This document shows positions 40,271 through 50,835 of a stretch of 59,922 bases of DNA, one piece after another. Made by a program: the position numbers and the translations under genes. Under the pieces are notes generated by a model. It was given only the letters and a program-made list of their open reading frames with translations, was not told the DNA's origin and searched no databases. Every line of letters starts with the position of its first letter. Position 1 is the first letter of the stretch. This DNA is from an uncultured Chloroflexota bacterium (GTDB taxonomy: Bacteria; Chloroflexota; Dehalococcoidia; CAUJGQ01): positions 1 through 59,922 of the forward strand of contig CALFMN010000091.1 in NCBI GenBank assembly GCA_937879875.1, written 5' to 3'.

Positions 40271-41467
40271 GTGGCTCTGCAGCAGTCTCCCAGCATCGCG
40301 GCGATTCGGCATGCCGTGCCGGCGGTAACCAGTACCGTCTTCTTGAACACCGGGACGTATGGCCCGCTGCCCACCGCGGCCTTTGCGGCGATGGTCGAGC
40401 GAGAACGCCGCGACCTCGAACACGGGCGCAGCAACGTCGACCTCTGGCCGGCCGACCGCGCCACGTTTGAGGAGATCCAGCCGCTCTTTGCCCGTGTGGC
40501 CGGCTGCGCACCGGAAGAGATCGCGCTGCAACGTGGCACGACCTTCGGCATGAACACCGCCGTCTGGGGGCTGGACTGGCGGCCCGGCGATGAGATCGTG
40601 GTCAGCGATTTGGAGCACATCGGCGGCCTGGCGGCGGCCTACAACCTGCGCGAGCGGCTCGGCGTCGGTGTGCGCTTCGCCGCATGCGAGGGCGCCGAAA
40701 GCGTGTCTGGCGCGATCCGCGAGCAGATCACGCCACGCACGCGCGCCATCGTCTGCTCGCACGTGGCCTGGGGCACAGGCTTCGTCTTCCCCATCGCCGA
40801 GCTTGCCGAGGCGGCGCACGCGGCCGGGGCGTTGTTATTTGTGGATGGCGCGCAGTCGGCGGGTGCCGTGCCGCTCGACATGCGTGCGCTCGGCGTGGAC
40901 GCCTACGCGATGCCAGGCCAGAAGTGGCTCTGCGGGCCAGGCGACACGGGCGCGCTGTACGTATCGCCGCGGGCGCTGGAGCGGCTGCACGCCTCCTTCG
41001 GCAACTACGCTTCCTTCGAAAGCTTCGATGAGGTTGGTGCCGCCGTGATGCAGCCGGGCGCGCGGCGCTTCGAGCTTGGCGTGGGCTTCGTGCCCGCGGT
41101 TTTCGGCCTGCGGGCGAGCCTGCGCTGGATTGTGGAGGAGGTCGGCCTTGATTTCGTTCAGACGCGCACGGCCGAGCTTGCGGATTACGCACGCGAGCGG
41201 CTTGCCGGCGTCGATGGTGTCGACGCGCAGACGCCGATCGGCACGCGTTCCGGCCTGACGCACTTCACCTTCGCGGGCTGGGAGCCGATGGCCGTAGCCG
41301 AGGAACTGTTCGACCGCGGCATCGTGATTCGCGCGGTGAGCCGGCCGCCGGGTCTGCGTTGCTCCACCGGCTTCTACAACAACCACGATGACGTGGATCG
41401 GCTGGCCGATGGGCTGAAATCGCTGCACGGAGCGCAGCCCCACGCATCGCGCAACGCGGCACACTGA
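40271..41467 (+). CDS. Class V aminotransferase / cysteine desulfurase-like PLP enzyme
   Basis: A 398-aa PLP enzyme of fold type I. STVFLNTGTYGPLP opens the protein, IALQRGTTFGMNTAVWGLDW binds the phosphate, HVAWGTGFVFPI and LFVDGAQSAGAVPLD hold the ring-stacking His and pyridine-binding Asp, and the Schiff-base lysine is in MPGQKWLCGPGDTG. The overall order resembles isopenicillin N epimerase and cysteine desulfurases, but the mobile-loop catalytic Cys is not evident, so desulfurase activity is doubtful. GTG at 40271 is preceded by GGGAGGG. It is divergent from the S9 gene. Confidence 0.88.
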   Translation: MALQQSPSIAAIRHAVPAVTSTVFLNTGTYGPLPTAAFAAMVERERRDLEHGRSNVDLWPADRATFEEIQPLFARVAGCAPEEIALQRGTTFGMNTAVWGLDWRPGDEIVVSDLEHIGGLAAAYNLRERLGVGVRFAACEGAESVSGAIREQITPRTRAIVCSHVAWGTGFVFPIAELAEAAHAAGALLFVDGAQSAGAVPLDMRALGVDAYAMPGQKWLCGPGDTGALYVSPRALERLHASFGNYASFESFDEVGAAVMQPGARRFELGVGFVPAVFGLRASLRWIVEEVGLDFVQTRTAELADYARERLAGVDGVDAQTPIGTRSGLTHFTFAGWEPMAVAEELFDRGIVIRAVSRPPGLRCSTGFYNNHDDVDRLADGLKSLHGAQPHASRNAAH

Positions 41468-41478
41468 ACAGCGGCTGG

Positions 41479-42033
41479 CTACTCGAACAGCCGCACGAGT
41501 TCGATCCGCACGCCGGGCAATGCAACCGGCTCGACCACGGCGTTGTCGGTGAACAGCGCTTCAGCATAGCGGCCGTCGGCCTGCCGGCGCCAGGCCCTGA
41601 GCCAATGCTCGTACGGATGGAGCAGCCAGATCTCCAAATCGCCGCGGCGCTGATACTCGGGCAGCTTCGTGTTCACATCGTAGTCGCCGGTCGAAGGCGA
41701 CCAGACCTCGACGACCAGCGGGAGGGGCTCGCTGTAGGACTCAAACCCTCCGCCGGGCCCTCGGCGTTGGGCGCGTTCAACCGCCCGGGAGACAACGAAC
41801 AGATCGGGAACATAGTATGAAGCCGACGCAGCCTTTATCTGGCTCATGTCCGCGCGAATGGTGAATTCGTTCGGATCGAGTTGGAGAAGCAATTGTCTGG
41901 AAAGTGCGACCGTCGCCCCGTAGTGTTCGGCCGTCATCGGTGGCTTCTTGCGCAGCCGGCCACAGACCAGCTCCCAGTGCTCATCGCTGTCCTCCAGCGC
42001 CACGCGCTCGTACGTCTCGTAGCTGATCGGCAT
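41479..42033 (-). CDS. Uma2 family (PD-(D/E)XK) endonuclease-like protein, copy 1
   Basis: A 184-aa protein with the Uma2/DUF820 core: YVPDLFVVSR (catalytic Asp), PLVVEVWSPST (Glu), then TKLPEYQRRGDLEIWLLHP (Lys). Uma2 genes are abundant in cyanobacteria and Chloroflexota; most are uncharacterised putative nucleases. It lies 26 bp downstream of a second copy with nearly identical first 31 residues and C-terminal third but a divergent middle. It converges with the aminotransferase, 11 bp away. Confidence 0.88.
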   Translation of the reverse strand: MPISYETYERVALEDSDEHWELVCGRLRKKPPMTAEHYGATVALSRQLLLQLDPNEFTIRADMSQIKAASASYYVPDLFVVSRAVERAQRRGPGGGFESYSEPLPLVVEVWSPSTGDYDVNTKLPEYQRRGDLEIWLLHPYEHWLRAWRRQADGRYAEALFTDNAVVEPVALPGVRIELVRLFE

Positions 42034-42059
42034 TGGGCCAACCTTTCCAGCAGGCAGGA

Positions 42060-42614
42060 TTACTCGAACAGCGCCGCCAGCGCGATGCGTACGCCGGGCA
42101 GCGCCGCCGGCTCGATGACCGCGTCACCGCGGAACAGCGTTTCGGTATAGCTCCCATCGGGCTGCCGCCGCCACGCACGCAGCCAGCACTCGTACGGGTG
42201 AACGAACCAGATCTCGATGTCGCCGCGCCGCTGATACTCGGGAATTTTCGTTGACACATCGTAATCGGCGGTCGAACGAGACCAGACTTCTACGACCAGA
42301 GGCAGAGCGTCACCGTATACTTCGAGCTGCCCCGGATGCTCGTTCCGGACACGTTGGGCTAGCTCGCGGGGAGCAACGAGGAGATCGGGAACGAACACCG
42401 ATCCCGTTGAAACATGCACCTGCGATGAATCGCCCCGGACGATGTACTGTGCGCGGTCTAATTGGCGATGGAACTCGGCGCTCAGTGCATCGATCGCTTC
42501 GTTGTGCTCGTACGTCATTGCGGGCTTCTTGCGCAGGCGGCCGCAGACCAGCTCCCAGTGTTCATCGCCGTCCTCCAGCGCCACGCGCTCGTACGTCTCG
42601 TAGCTGATCGGCAT
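42060..42614 (-). CDS. Uma2 family (PD-(D/E)XK) endonuclease-like protein, copy 2
   Basis: A 184-aa tandem paralogue of the next gene. Catalytic positions: VPDLLVAPRE, PLVVEVWSRST and TKIPEYQRRGDIEIWFVHP. It begins MPISYETYERVALEDGDEHW, one residue different from copy 1 over this stretch. GAGG lies seven bases before the ATG. The two copies are the same length and probably cotranscribed. Confidence 0.88.
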   Translation of the reverse strand: MPISYETYERVALEDGDEHWELVCGRLRKKPAMTYEHNEAIDALSAEFHRQLDRAQYIVRGDSSQVHVSTGSVFVPDLLVAPRELAQRVRNEHPGQLEVYGDALPLVVEVWSRSTADYDVSTKIPEYQRRGDIEIWFVHPYECWLRAWRRQPDGSYTETLFRGDAVIEPAALPGVRIALAALFE

Positions 42615-42708
42615 CGCACACCTCAGATAGCCGCGGGCGCCCGCTTGCCTTTACTCGGCACGAACGGACGCCCTGCGTCGCCTGTACCCCGTACCTGCAT
42701 CCTGACCG

Positions 42709-44628
<1,920 letters not shown>

Positions 44629-44665
44629 CCACAGACCTCCCGCCGGCGCTCGGCCGGACCGCTCT

Positions 44666-44671
44666 ATTGTA
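44666..44671 (-). promoter_or_regulatory. -10 element TACAAT of the radical SAM gene
   Basis: Minus-strand TACAAT ending 37 nt before the ATG at 44628; no clear -35. Confidence 0.45.
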
Positions 44672-44713
44672 CGCACAGCGCCGGCATCGCTCAGCGCCGA
44701 GGTTCACCCGAGC

Positions 44714-44960
44714 GCGGCACCTAACCCTGGTTGCTTCGCAACCTGTCCCTTCCCGAGCCGGGAAGGGACTTCTGGAGCGGTCCCGGCGGCGCCGGACGGC
44801 GGCGGAGCCTGGGTGTCCTTGTGGGACAGACGATGGGGTGCCTCTCCCTTGCCCGGTTGTCCTCGTCCCCACCCTTCCTGTATCGGGCCAGAGCGCAGCG
44901 CAACCGTCGGAGACTTCCCATGACAGATTTCGCTTCAGCGAAATCAGGGTTAGGTGCCCC
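44714..44960. repeat. Palindromic element A4 (247 bp)
   Basis: Ends GCGGCACCTAACCCTG and CAGGGTTAGGTGCCCC (one mismatch at the left end). Arm hairpins GGTTGC/GCAACC (left) and GATTTCGCT/AGCGAAATC (right). Core GTGTCCTTGTGGGAC present, plus the segment GGGCCAGAGCGCAGCGCAAC shared with A6. It occupies the divergent region between the radical SAM and enoyl-CoA hydratase genes. Confidence 0.85.
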
Positions 44961-45067
44961 GCGCCGCCGACATTGTCTGTCTGTCTACGGACCCCGACCT
45001 GGGGCCGTGGCCGTCCGCCCGCCGCTGCCGTACGCTGCATGCCAGAGTGAAGCATGGAGGCAGCGCA

Positions 45068-45853
45068 ATGGACTACACCGCGATCCGCTTCGAGCAGGCG
45101 GACGGCGTGGCGACGATCACGCTGAACCGGCCCGAAGCATTCAACTCGTTGAACATGGTGATGGCGAAGGAGCTGTTCGACGCCGCGCACCGCTGCGACG
45201 CCGATCCGGCGATCCGCGCCGTGCTGATCACGGGCGCCGGCCGCGCCTTCTGCGGCGGTGGCGATCTCAAAAGCTTCGCCGCACAGGCCGATACGCCGCG
45301 GCATCTCAAAGAGGTCACGACCTATCTGCACGGCGCCATCTCGCGCCTTGCGCGTGGCGACAAGCCGACGATCGCCGCGGTCAACGGCGCGGCCGCCGGC
45401 GCCGGCTTCAGCCTGATGCTGGCCTGCGACCTGGCGCTGGCGGCGCAGTCGGCGAAGTTCACGATGGCCTACACGAAGGCCGGCCTCTCGCCCGACGGCA
45501 GCTCCAGCTTCTTCCTGCCGCGCATCGTCGGCATGCGCCGCGCGCTGGAGCTGACTTTGACCAACCGCGTGCTGAGCGCCGCTGAGGCCGAGGGCTGGGG
45601 CATCGTCACGCGCGCTGTGCCGGACGAAGCGCTGCTGCAGGAGGCGCGGGCGCTGGCGGCGCAGCTTGCCGAGGGCGCCACGCTCGCCTTCGGCAAGGCG
45701 AAAGAGCTGCTGCGTCAGAGCTTCTCCGAGTCGCTGGAGACACAGATGGAGAACGAGACGCAGGCGATCGCGGCGCTGGCGCGTACGGCCGACTACCGCG
45801 AAGGCAGCGCCGCCTTCTTCGAAAAGCGAACGCCACGCTTCAGCGGGCAGTAA
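45068..45853 (+). CDS. Enoyl-CoA hydratase/isomerase family protein
   Basis: A 261-aa crotonase. The oxyanion-hole strands are AFCGGGDLKSFA and AAVNGAAAGAGFSLMLACDL. In the catalytic region (YTKAGLSPDGSSSFFLPRIV) an Asp stands where hydratases have the second Glu, and Gly/Ala replace the first Glu; this matches PaaG-type isomerases rather than true hydratases. It probably isomerises or hydrates an unsaturated acyl-CoA. GGAGG lies seven bases before the ATG at 45068. It may serve the same acyl-CoA metabolism as the dehydrogenase and thiolase at 10-13 kb. Confidence 0.92.
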   Translation: MDYTAIRFEQADGVATITLNRPEAFNSLNMVMAKELFDAAHRCDADPAIRAVLITGAGRAFCGGGDLKSFAAQADTPRHLKEVTTYLHGAISRLARGDKPTIAAVNGAAAGAGFSLMLACDLALAAQSAKFTMAYTKAGLSPDGSSSFFLPRIVGMRRALELTLTNRVLSAAEAEGWGIVTRAVPDEALLQEARALAAQLAEGATLAFGKAKELLRQSFSESLETQMENETQAIAALARTADYREGSAAFFEKRTPRFSGQ

Positions 45854-45868
45854 GTTGCACGCCGGTCG

Positions 45869-46095
45869 GCCCTCAGCCTCTCGTCTCTCCTTCGTCGATT
45901 GAAGATGCCGTTCCACGGTATGGCGGTCCTGGGAGAAGGAGACGATCCTGCACTGAGCGCTCCGACCGCCTTATAGCTAACCCCGCAGCCTTTGGAACGC
46001 CTGACACCCGATCGCCCCTCGCTCCCGTACGCTTGTAACAGGTGGCTGATCTCCTGCCGTTTGTGTACGGGAGCGAGGGGACGAGGGCTGAGGGC
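45869..46095. repeat. Palindromic repeat B3 (227 bp)
   Basis: Ends GCCCTCAGCCTCTCGTC and GACGAGGGCTGAGGGC (complementary except for one extra base). A perfect 16-bp inverted repeat lies inside: CCCCTCGCTCCCGTAC (46015-46030) and GTACGGGAGCGAGGGG (46065-46080). It fills the gap between the hydratase and PAC2 genes. Related to B1 by its CCCTCA...TGAGGG ends. Confidence 0.75.
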
Positions 46096-46129
46096 ACCCG
46101 CTGCGCTACGCCCGGCGCTGGCGATTGGC

Positions 46130-46135
46130 TAGACT
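46130..46135 (+). promoter_or_regulatory. -10-like element TAGACT of PAC2 copy 2
   Basis: TAGACT 39 nt before the ATG at 46175; no clear -35. Confidence 0.35.
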
Positions 46136-46174
46136 AAACAGGAGAGAACGAGCGAACACACGAGGCAACAGATC

Positions 46175-47113
46175 ATGGCGAGAGCTGCCAACGACGATCT
46201 TGAGCGCCACATCGAGCGTCACGTGCGCGTGATGCCCGGCCTGCGCTCGCCGGTGCTCGTCGCCGGCTTCCAGGGCTGGAACGACGGCGGTCAGGGCGCC
46301 AGCGCCGCCGTGCGCTGGCTGGCGCGCAACCTGGACGGCCAGCGCATCGCCAGTATCCGTCCGGACGCGTTCCACGTCTTCAGCGAGATGCAGTCGCGGC
46401 CGGTGGTGCGCGTGCGTAACGGCGAGCGCGTGCTGCGCTGGCCCGCGCACGATCTCTACGCGATCCGCGGCGGCCCCGGCTGGTCGAACGATCTCGTGGC
46501 CTTCGTCGCGCGCGAGCCGGAGCTGCGCTGGCGCACCTACTGCCAGGCCGCGCTCTCCGTGGCGGAGGAAGTCGGCGTCAAGCGCGTGGTCACGCTGGGC
46601 GCCTTTCTGGGCGCCGTGCCGCACACGCGGCCCGTGCCGATCTCCGGCTACGCCTGGAGCGATGAGGAGCAACCGCTGCTGCGCAGCCTGGGCACGCTGA
46701 CCACGAGCTACGAGGGGCCGACCGGCATCGTCAGCGTGCTCTCCGATGCGGCTCGTGTCCAGGGCATGAGCGCCGCCAGCCTCTGGGCCGCGGTGCCACA
46801 CTATCTGCCGACCACGGCCAATCCGAAGGCCGCGCTGGCGCTGCTGCGCGCCGTGCGCGATCTCACCGACCTGCCCTTCGACCTCTCGCGTCTGGAAGAC
46901 GCCTCTGCCTTCTTCGAGCGGCAGGTGAGCGAGGCGGTGCGCGCGAAGTCCGAGGTGGCCGAGCACGTGCATGAGCTGGAAGCGCAGAGCAGCAACGAAG
47001 TCGAAGCGGTCAAGCGCAGCGAGCCCAGTGACCTGCCCAATCCGGCCGATCTGATTCAGGCGTTCGAGGATCTGTTGCGCCAGGGTCGCCGGCCCGGCCC
47101 CGGCGAGGAGTAG
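46175..47113 (+). CDS. PAC2 family protein (copy 2)
   Basis: A 312-aa paralogue of the protein at 9178-10158. Shared motifs: PVLVAGFQGWNDGGQGASAA, GAFLGAVPHTRPVPISGYAW, TTSYEGPTGIVSVLSDAARV and WAAVPHYLPTTANPKAAL. The C terminus is acidic but lacks the poly-Asp tail. It may form a heteromer with copy 1, since archaeal and eukaryotic PAC2-like chaperones work as pairs; this is inference. GAGG lies nine bases before the ATG. Confidence 0.88.
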   Translation: MARAANDDLERHIERHVRVMPGLRSPVLVAGFQGWNDGGQGASAAVRWLARNLDGQRIASIRPDAFHVFSEMQSRPVVRVRNGERVLRWPAHDLYAIRGGPGWSNDLVAFVAREPELRWRTYCQAALSVAEEVGVKRVVTLGAFLGAVPHTRPVPISGYAWSDEEQPLLRSLGTLTTSYEGPTGIVSVLSDAARVQGMSAASLWAAVPHYLPTTANPKAALALLRAVRDLTDLPFDLSRLEDASAFFERQVSEAVRAKSEVAEHVHELEAQSSNEVEAVKRSEPSDLPNPADLIQAFEDLLRQGRRPGPGEE

Positions 47114-47293
47114 CGGCCGGGTTGTGCGCGGTGCGTGGTGGAGCTGCGTTCGTCCCGCCGCTCCGCGCCGTTGTGCGATCGTGGCCTTCTTCCTGCCGCT
47201 GGCGCCTGATACGGGCGCCGGGCGGGGGAGATCGCGCTGGTGTACCCTCTGAGCGAAAGCGATCAGCGTCTCGGACATCTGAGGAGGCCAGCC

Positions 47294-48673
47294 ATGGAGA
47301 TCACACGGGGCTACGCACGCTTCATCCGCGAGACGGGCTACGAGCGGCTGGGCGACGAAGCCGTGCTGGCGGCAAAGCGCGCCGTACTCGATACGCTTGC
47401 GGCCACGATCGCCGGCTCAGCTGAGCCCGCCGCCCGGATCGCGCTGGAGATGGTGCGGGCACTCGGCGGCAGCGCACAGGCGACGATGATCGGCGCGGGC
47501 GATCGGGTCAGCGTGACGCAGGCCGCGCTGGTCAACGGAGTGTCCGGCCACGCGCTGGACTACGACGACGTGAACTACTCGCTCGGCGGCCATCCCAGCG
47601 TGCCGGTGCTGCCCGCGGTGCTGGCGCTGGCCGAGCAGCTCGGGGCCAGCGGGCGCGAGGCGTTGCGGGCCTTCGTGCTCGGCTTCGAGATCGAGTGCAA
47701 GCTCGGCCGTACGCAGGGTGCCAGCCACTACGCGCGCGGCTGGCATGCGACCTCAACACACGGAACGGTCGGCGCGGCGGCCGCGGCCGCGGCGTTGCTC
47801 GGCCTTTCCGAAGAACAGACGGTGATGGCGCTCGGCATTGCCGGCAGCATGGCCGCCGGCTCGCGCCAGAACTTCGGCACGATGACCAAGCCGCTGCACC
47901 CCGGCCGCGCGGCGGAAGCGGGTGTCGGCGCGGCGTTGCTGGCCCAGCGCGGTTTTACCGCGGACGCGACGATGCTCGAAGCACCGCTCGGCTTCATCCG
48001 CCTGTTCTCGCCGGCCGAAGATCACGATCCTGCCGTCGCGCTCGACCAGCTTGGCGCGCCCTGGGATATCGTCTCGCCGGGCATCGCCGTGAAGAAGTAT
48101 CCCTGCTGCTACAACACCCACCGCGCGCTCGACGGCGTGCTGGCGCTGCGCGAAGAGGCAGGCATCGACGCCGGCGCGGTGGAGGCGATCGAGGTCCGGC
48201 TGCCGGTCTCGTCCGCGGCGCCGCTGATCCACCCGAGGCCGCAGACCGGACTTGAGGGTAAGTTCTCGATGCAGTACTGCGTTGCGGCCGCGCTGCTTGA
48301 CGGCGCTCCACGCCTCGCTGCCTTCAGCGACGCCGCCGTGCAGCGCGCGGCGGCTCAAGAATTGCTGCGCCGGGTCGAGCTGATCGCCGAGCCCACGGAA
48401 GGCAAGATCGCGGCTGGCTCAACGGAGGTCGCGCTGACGCTGCGCGACGGCCGCAGGCTGCAGCGCCGCATCGACGAGCCGCGCGGCGCCGGCGGGAGTC
48501 CGCTGTCGTGGGACGAGCTGGCCGAAAAGTTCCGCGACTGTGCTGCTGTGACGCTGCCGGCGGGCGTTGCGAATCAGGCGATCGAGCGCATCGCGGCCTT
48601 CGAGACGCTGCCGGATCTGCGCGGATTGATGGCGCTGCTGGCGGCGCCGGCGCGCGTGGGCGCGGCTGTTTGA
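47294..48673 (+). CDS. MmgE/PrpD family protein
   Basis: A 459-aa member of the 2-methylcitrate dehydratase / iminodisuccinate epimerase / cis-aconitate decarboxylase family. The start (EITRGYARFIRETGYERL) and the helical core VLDTLAATIAG, VNGVSGHALDYDDVNYSLGG and YARGWHATSTHGTVGAAAAA are standard; HALDYDDV holds active-site residues. GIAVKKYPCCYNTHRALDGV is the second conserved segment. No other methylcitrate-cycle gene is nearby, so the substrate is open. The ATG at 47294 has AGGAGG six bases upstream. Confidence 0.9.
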   Translation: MEITRGYARFIRETGYERLGDEAVLAAKRAVLDTLAATIAGSAEPAARIALEMVRALGGSAQATMIGAGDRVSVTQAALVNGVSGHALDYDDVNYSLGGHPSVPVLPAVLALAEQLGASGREALRAFVLGFEIECKLGRTQGASHYARGWHATSTHGTVGAAAAAAALLGLSEEQTVMALGIAGSMAAGSRQNFGTMTKPLHPGRAAEAGVGAALLAQRGFTADATMLEAPLGFIRLFSPAEDHDPAVALDQLGAPWDIVSPGIAVKKYPCCYNTHRALDGVLALREEAGIDAGAVEAIEVRLPVSSAAPLIHPRPQTGLEGKFSMQYCVAAALLDGAPRLAAFSDAAVQRAAAQELLRRVELIAEPTEGKIAAGSTEVALTLRDGRRLQRRIDEPRGAGGSPLSWDELAEKFRDCAAVTLPAGVANQAIERIAAFETLPDLRGLMALLAAPARVGAAV

Positions 48674-48891
48674 GCGCACGCTTCGCGTCTTGCGGGTCGA
48701 GGTCCGGCCGCGGCGTCTCCAGCGGCAGGCACTCCTGCACCCCGCGCGGGTGCAGCAGATCGGCCGCCGTGGCAGCGGCGACCTCGTTCTTGTCGGCATA
48801 GCGGCGCGTGTCTGCGGGGTCAAAGCCTCAGCGATCGACGCGCGAGCCCGGTGTCACCAGGGCGGTTCCCTCATGCAGACGCTTCCCGGCC

Positions 48892-49188
48892 TCAGGCCGC
48901 GACGGGCGCCGCCGGCTCGCCGACGGGCTGGTCGCCGGTCGTGAGCAGATGCCCCTCGCGCGCGAGGCGCTGGCGCAACCCTTCGACGTGCTTGCAGGAG
49001 GCGCGGTTGGCGAAGCCGGGGCAACTGCATGCCTGGGTGCCGTCGTGATCGACAAGGCTGTAGCGACGGTGCGGATTGCTGCGGCTGCGCGCGGTGTAGA
49101 CGCCGGGGCGGTTCGGCACGCGGCGGATGTAGATATGTTCGTCGTGGGCGCGGGCGATGGCCCGTGCCTGAAGTTCTGCGGTTGTCAT
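48892..49188 (-). CDS. Small SWIM zinc-finger protein
   Basis: A 98-aa protein. The SWIM motif CxCx(n)CxH is intact in CSCPGFANRASCKHVEGL, and the preceding strands YTARSRSNPHRRYSLVDHDG form the usual beta hairpin. SWIM domains bind DNA or proteins in helicases, transposases and recombination mediators; here the domain stands nearly alone, so it may be an accessory factor. The ATG at 49188 is chosen because upstream codons run into promoter and repeat A5. An extended -10 lies 79 nt upstream. Confidence 0.8.
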   Translation of the reverse strand: MTTAELQARAIARAHDEHIYIRRVPNRPGVYTARSRSNPHRRYSLVDHDGTQACSCPGFANRASCKHVEGLRQRLAREGHLLTTGDQPVGEPAAPVAA

Positions 49189-49267
49189 GATTGGCTGGCC
49201 TGTCGTCTGTTCGCTCTTCGCCCGGCTACGCTGCCGGACCCCTGCGCTGCTGCTTCGATGCATGGTC

Positions 49268-49276
49268 ATTATACCA
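49268..49276 (-). promoter_or_regulatory. Extended -10 promoter TGGTATAAT of the SWIM gene
   Basis: Minus-strand TGGTATAAT, a perfect TATAAT with a TG one base upstream, in a local AT-rich patch. Extended -10 promoters can work without a -35, and none is evident. Confidence 0.55.
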
Positions 49277-49345
49277 TAATAGCGCAAATGTTCCCATCGG
49301 TCCGGCGTGAGCGCAGGTCCTGCCCGGCGCGCCTGCGAGCGCCGC

Positions 49346-49569
49346 GGGGCACCTAACCCTGCTTTGCCTTGCGGCAAAGCTGTCCCTTCCCGAGCCGGGA
49401 AAGGGACTTTTGGAGCGTTCCCGACGGCGTGCGACGGCGGCGGAGCCTGGGTGTCCTTGTGGGACAAACGAAGGCACTGTCTCCCAGCCGTTTGTGTGTC
49501 CTCGAACCGTAACCCTTCCCGTGTCGGGAAGGGAGCTTTCGCTGAAGCGAAAGCGGGGTTAGGCGCCCC
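49346..49569. repeat. Palindromic element A5 (224 bp)
   Basis: Ends GGGGCACCTAACCCTG and CGGGGTTAGGCGCCCC (two mismatches). Arm hairpins GCTTTGCC/GGCAAAGC (left) and GCTTTCGC/GCGAAAGC (right). Core GTGTCCTTGTGGGAC present. It lies between the SWIM gene promoter and the terminator of the secreted-protein gene; together these make up the 464-bp gap 49189-49652. Confidence 0.85.
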
Positions 49570-49591
49570 GGCTGGTTCTGCTCGCAGGCGC

Positions 49592-49624
49592 GCAAACGGG
49601 GCGGCCATCTGCCGCCCCGTTTGC
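49592..49624 (-). terminator. Perfect 14-bp hairpin terminator
   Basis: GCAAACGGGGCGGC (49592-49605), 5-nt loop, GCCGCCCCGTTTGC (49611-49624), 28 bp past the stop of the secreted-protein gene. No T-run of note follows on the minus strand. Confidence 0.6.
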
Positions 49625-49652
49625 TTCGCGCGTCGTGCCCCACGCGCTCGGA

Positions 49653-50483
49653 TTACTGAATGGTGACCGTGCCGCCCGCCGCGGAGTAGACGAACGCGCC
49701 CTGGCCCGGCTGCAACGTGGTGCTGCTGCCGTTGCTGTAGCTGTTCGCCACCGGGTCAAACGTATAGACCACGTCCGCGCCGCTGACCGTTACGGCCTTG
49801 GTCGATGGATTGCCGATCATGGCAAAGGAATTCGCGGGCACGGAGACGGTCGAGGGCAACGTCGAGGTGCCGGTGAGGCTGACCGTGGTGGTTGAGCCGA
49901 AGTAGGCCCAGTAGCCCGCGCCGGCATTGATCCCGGTCGTGTTCGAGATCGTCGTGTAGTTGCTGGCGCCGCCGGGCAATGTGTAGAGCGTGGCGGCAGC
50001 CTGCGGGAAGGTCATGCCCGCCGGCCCGGCAACGATGTTCCAGCCCGTCTGGTACGTCACAGTCGGGGCACCGGGCGTTGGCGTGCCGCCGCCACTGGTG
50101 ACGGTCAGGTTGAGCTGCACCGGCGATCCGGCGATCTGCGGCACCTGTGTCGTCTCGTTCGCCGACTGGCCGTTGACCTTGAAGCTGAGCGTGTTGCCTG
50201 GCGTGGCGCACGCGGCCTGGCTGCTGTCGATGTCAACAAAATACTGTGTGCCGTTGTAGAGGCCGTTGCCGCTCGCGGTGCCGCACAGCGTGGTGCCGCT
50301 GTAGGCCGTCACCACGGCGCCGCTGGGGGCGTTCGCGCCGCTGATCTGAATGCCGCCGTAGACACGGGCAGCCGGTGGGGTTTGCTGCGCCCGCGCGACG
50401 GGGCTGCTGCTGCCGATGAGCGTGACGGCCGTGCTTGCCGCCACCAGGATCGCGGTCCCGACTACGTAACGGGTGAGGGACAT
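49653..50483 (-). CDS. Secreted protein with a GWN-GYW-GNPST module (copy 2)
   Basis: A 276-aa exported protein. The signal peptide (RYVVGTAILVAASTAVTLIG) ends near ARAQ, residues 30-33. An N-terminal beta domain (about 40-130) contains GIQISGANAPSGAVVTAYSG, a carboxypeptidase-regulatory-like fold, then a TPTPGAPT linker, then the module with GWN (147-149), GYW (190-192) and GNPST (224-228). The same module is in the protein at 1577-2488; GYW to GNPST spacing is 34 residues in both. Function unknown; probably cell-surface or extracellular. GGGAGGAAG precedes the ATG at 50483. Confidence 0.75.
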   Translation of the reverse strand: MSLTRYVVGTAILVAASTAVTLIGSSSPVARAQQTPPAARVYGGIQISGANAPSGAVVTAYSGTTLCGTASGNGLYNGTQYFVDIDSSQAACATPGNTLSFKVNGQSANETTQVPQIAGSPVQLNLTVTSGGGTPTPGAPTVTYQTGWNIVAGPAGMTFPQAAATLYTLPGGASNYTTISNTTGINAGAGYWAYFGSTTTVSLTGTSTLPSTVSVPANSFAMIGNPSTKAVTVSGADVVYTFDPVANSYSNGSSTTLQPGQGAFVYSAAGGTVTIQ

Positions 50484-50835
50484 ACTGCGCTTCCTCCCTG
50501 CAGCCTGTGCTGTCTTCTCGCGGGATCTGGCCGCTTCGGCCTGGGCGAGCGGGCGGCGAACACCCTGCTCCACCCTCCGCCTGCTCTGTTCAATGCCCCG
50601 GCAGCGTCGATCGTTCCACGTGCGGGGCGTGCGGGCGCATAATTCCAGTAGCCGGGTAATACGATAACACGCGTTCGTAAGGACGGGGCATGCATTATGG
50701 CGTGCGCCGCGGCCCACACACTTTTGCAGACTCGGCACGGTGTGCTGCCCGCGTTGCGTGCAGAGGTCGCTCAGCCGGTGCCTCGGCGCAGGTTCCAGCG
50801 TTGCCGCAGCCGTCGAGGAAGGGCGCCGCCCGCGG
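50484..50835. other. 352-bp gap, nothing recognised
   Basis: It lies between the secreted-protein start and the stop of the DsbA-like gene. A small AT-rich patch near 50640-50670 may hold the secreted-protein promoter, but no hexamer pair is convincing. No gene seen. Confidence 0.35.

Noticed and set aside
48680..48830. Minus-strand stretch with protein-like reading (DTRRYADKNEVAAATAADLL, then HPRGVQECLPLE)
   Set aside because: It follows a stop at once and has no start codon or ribosome site; its continuation runs antisense into the MmgE gene. It may be a gene remnant, but I cannot support it.
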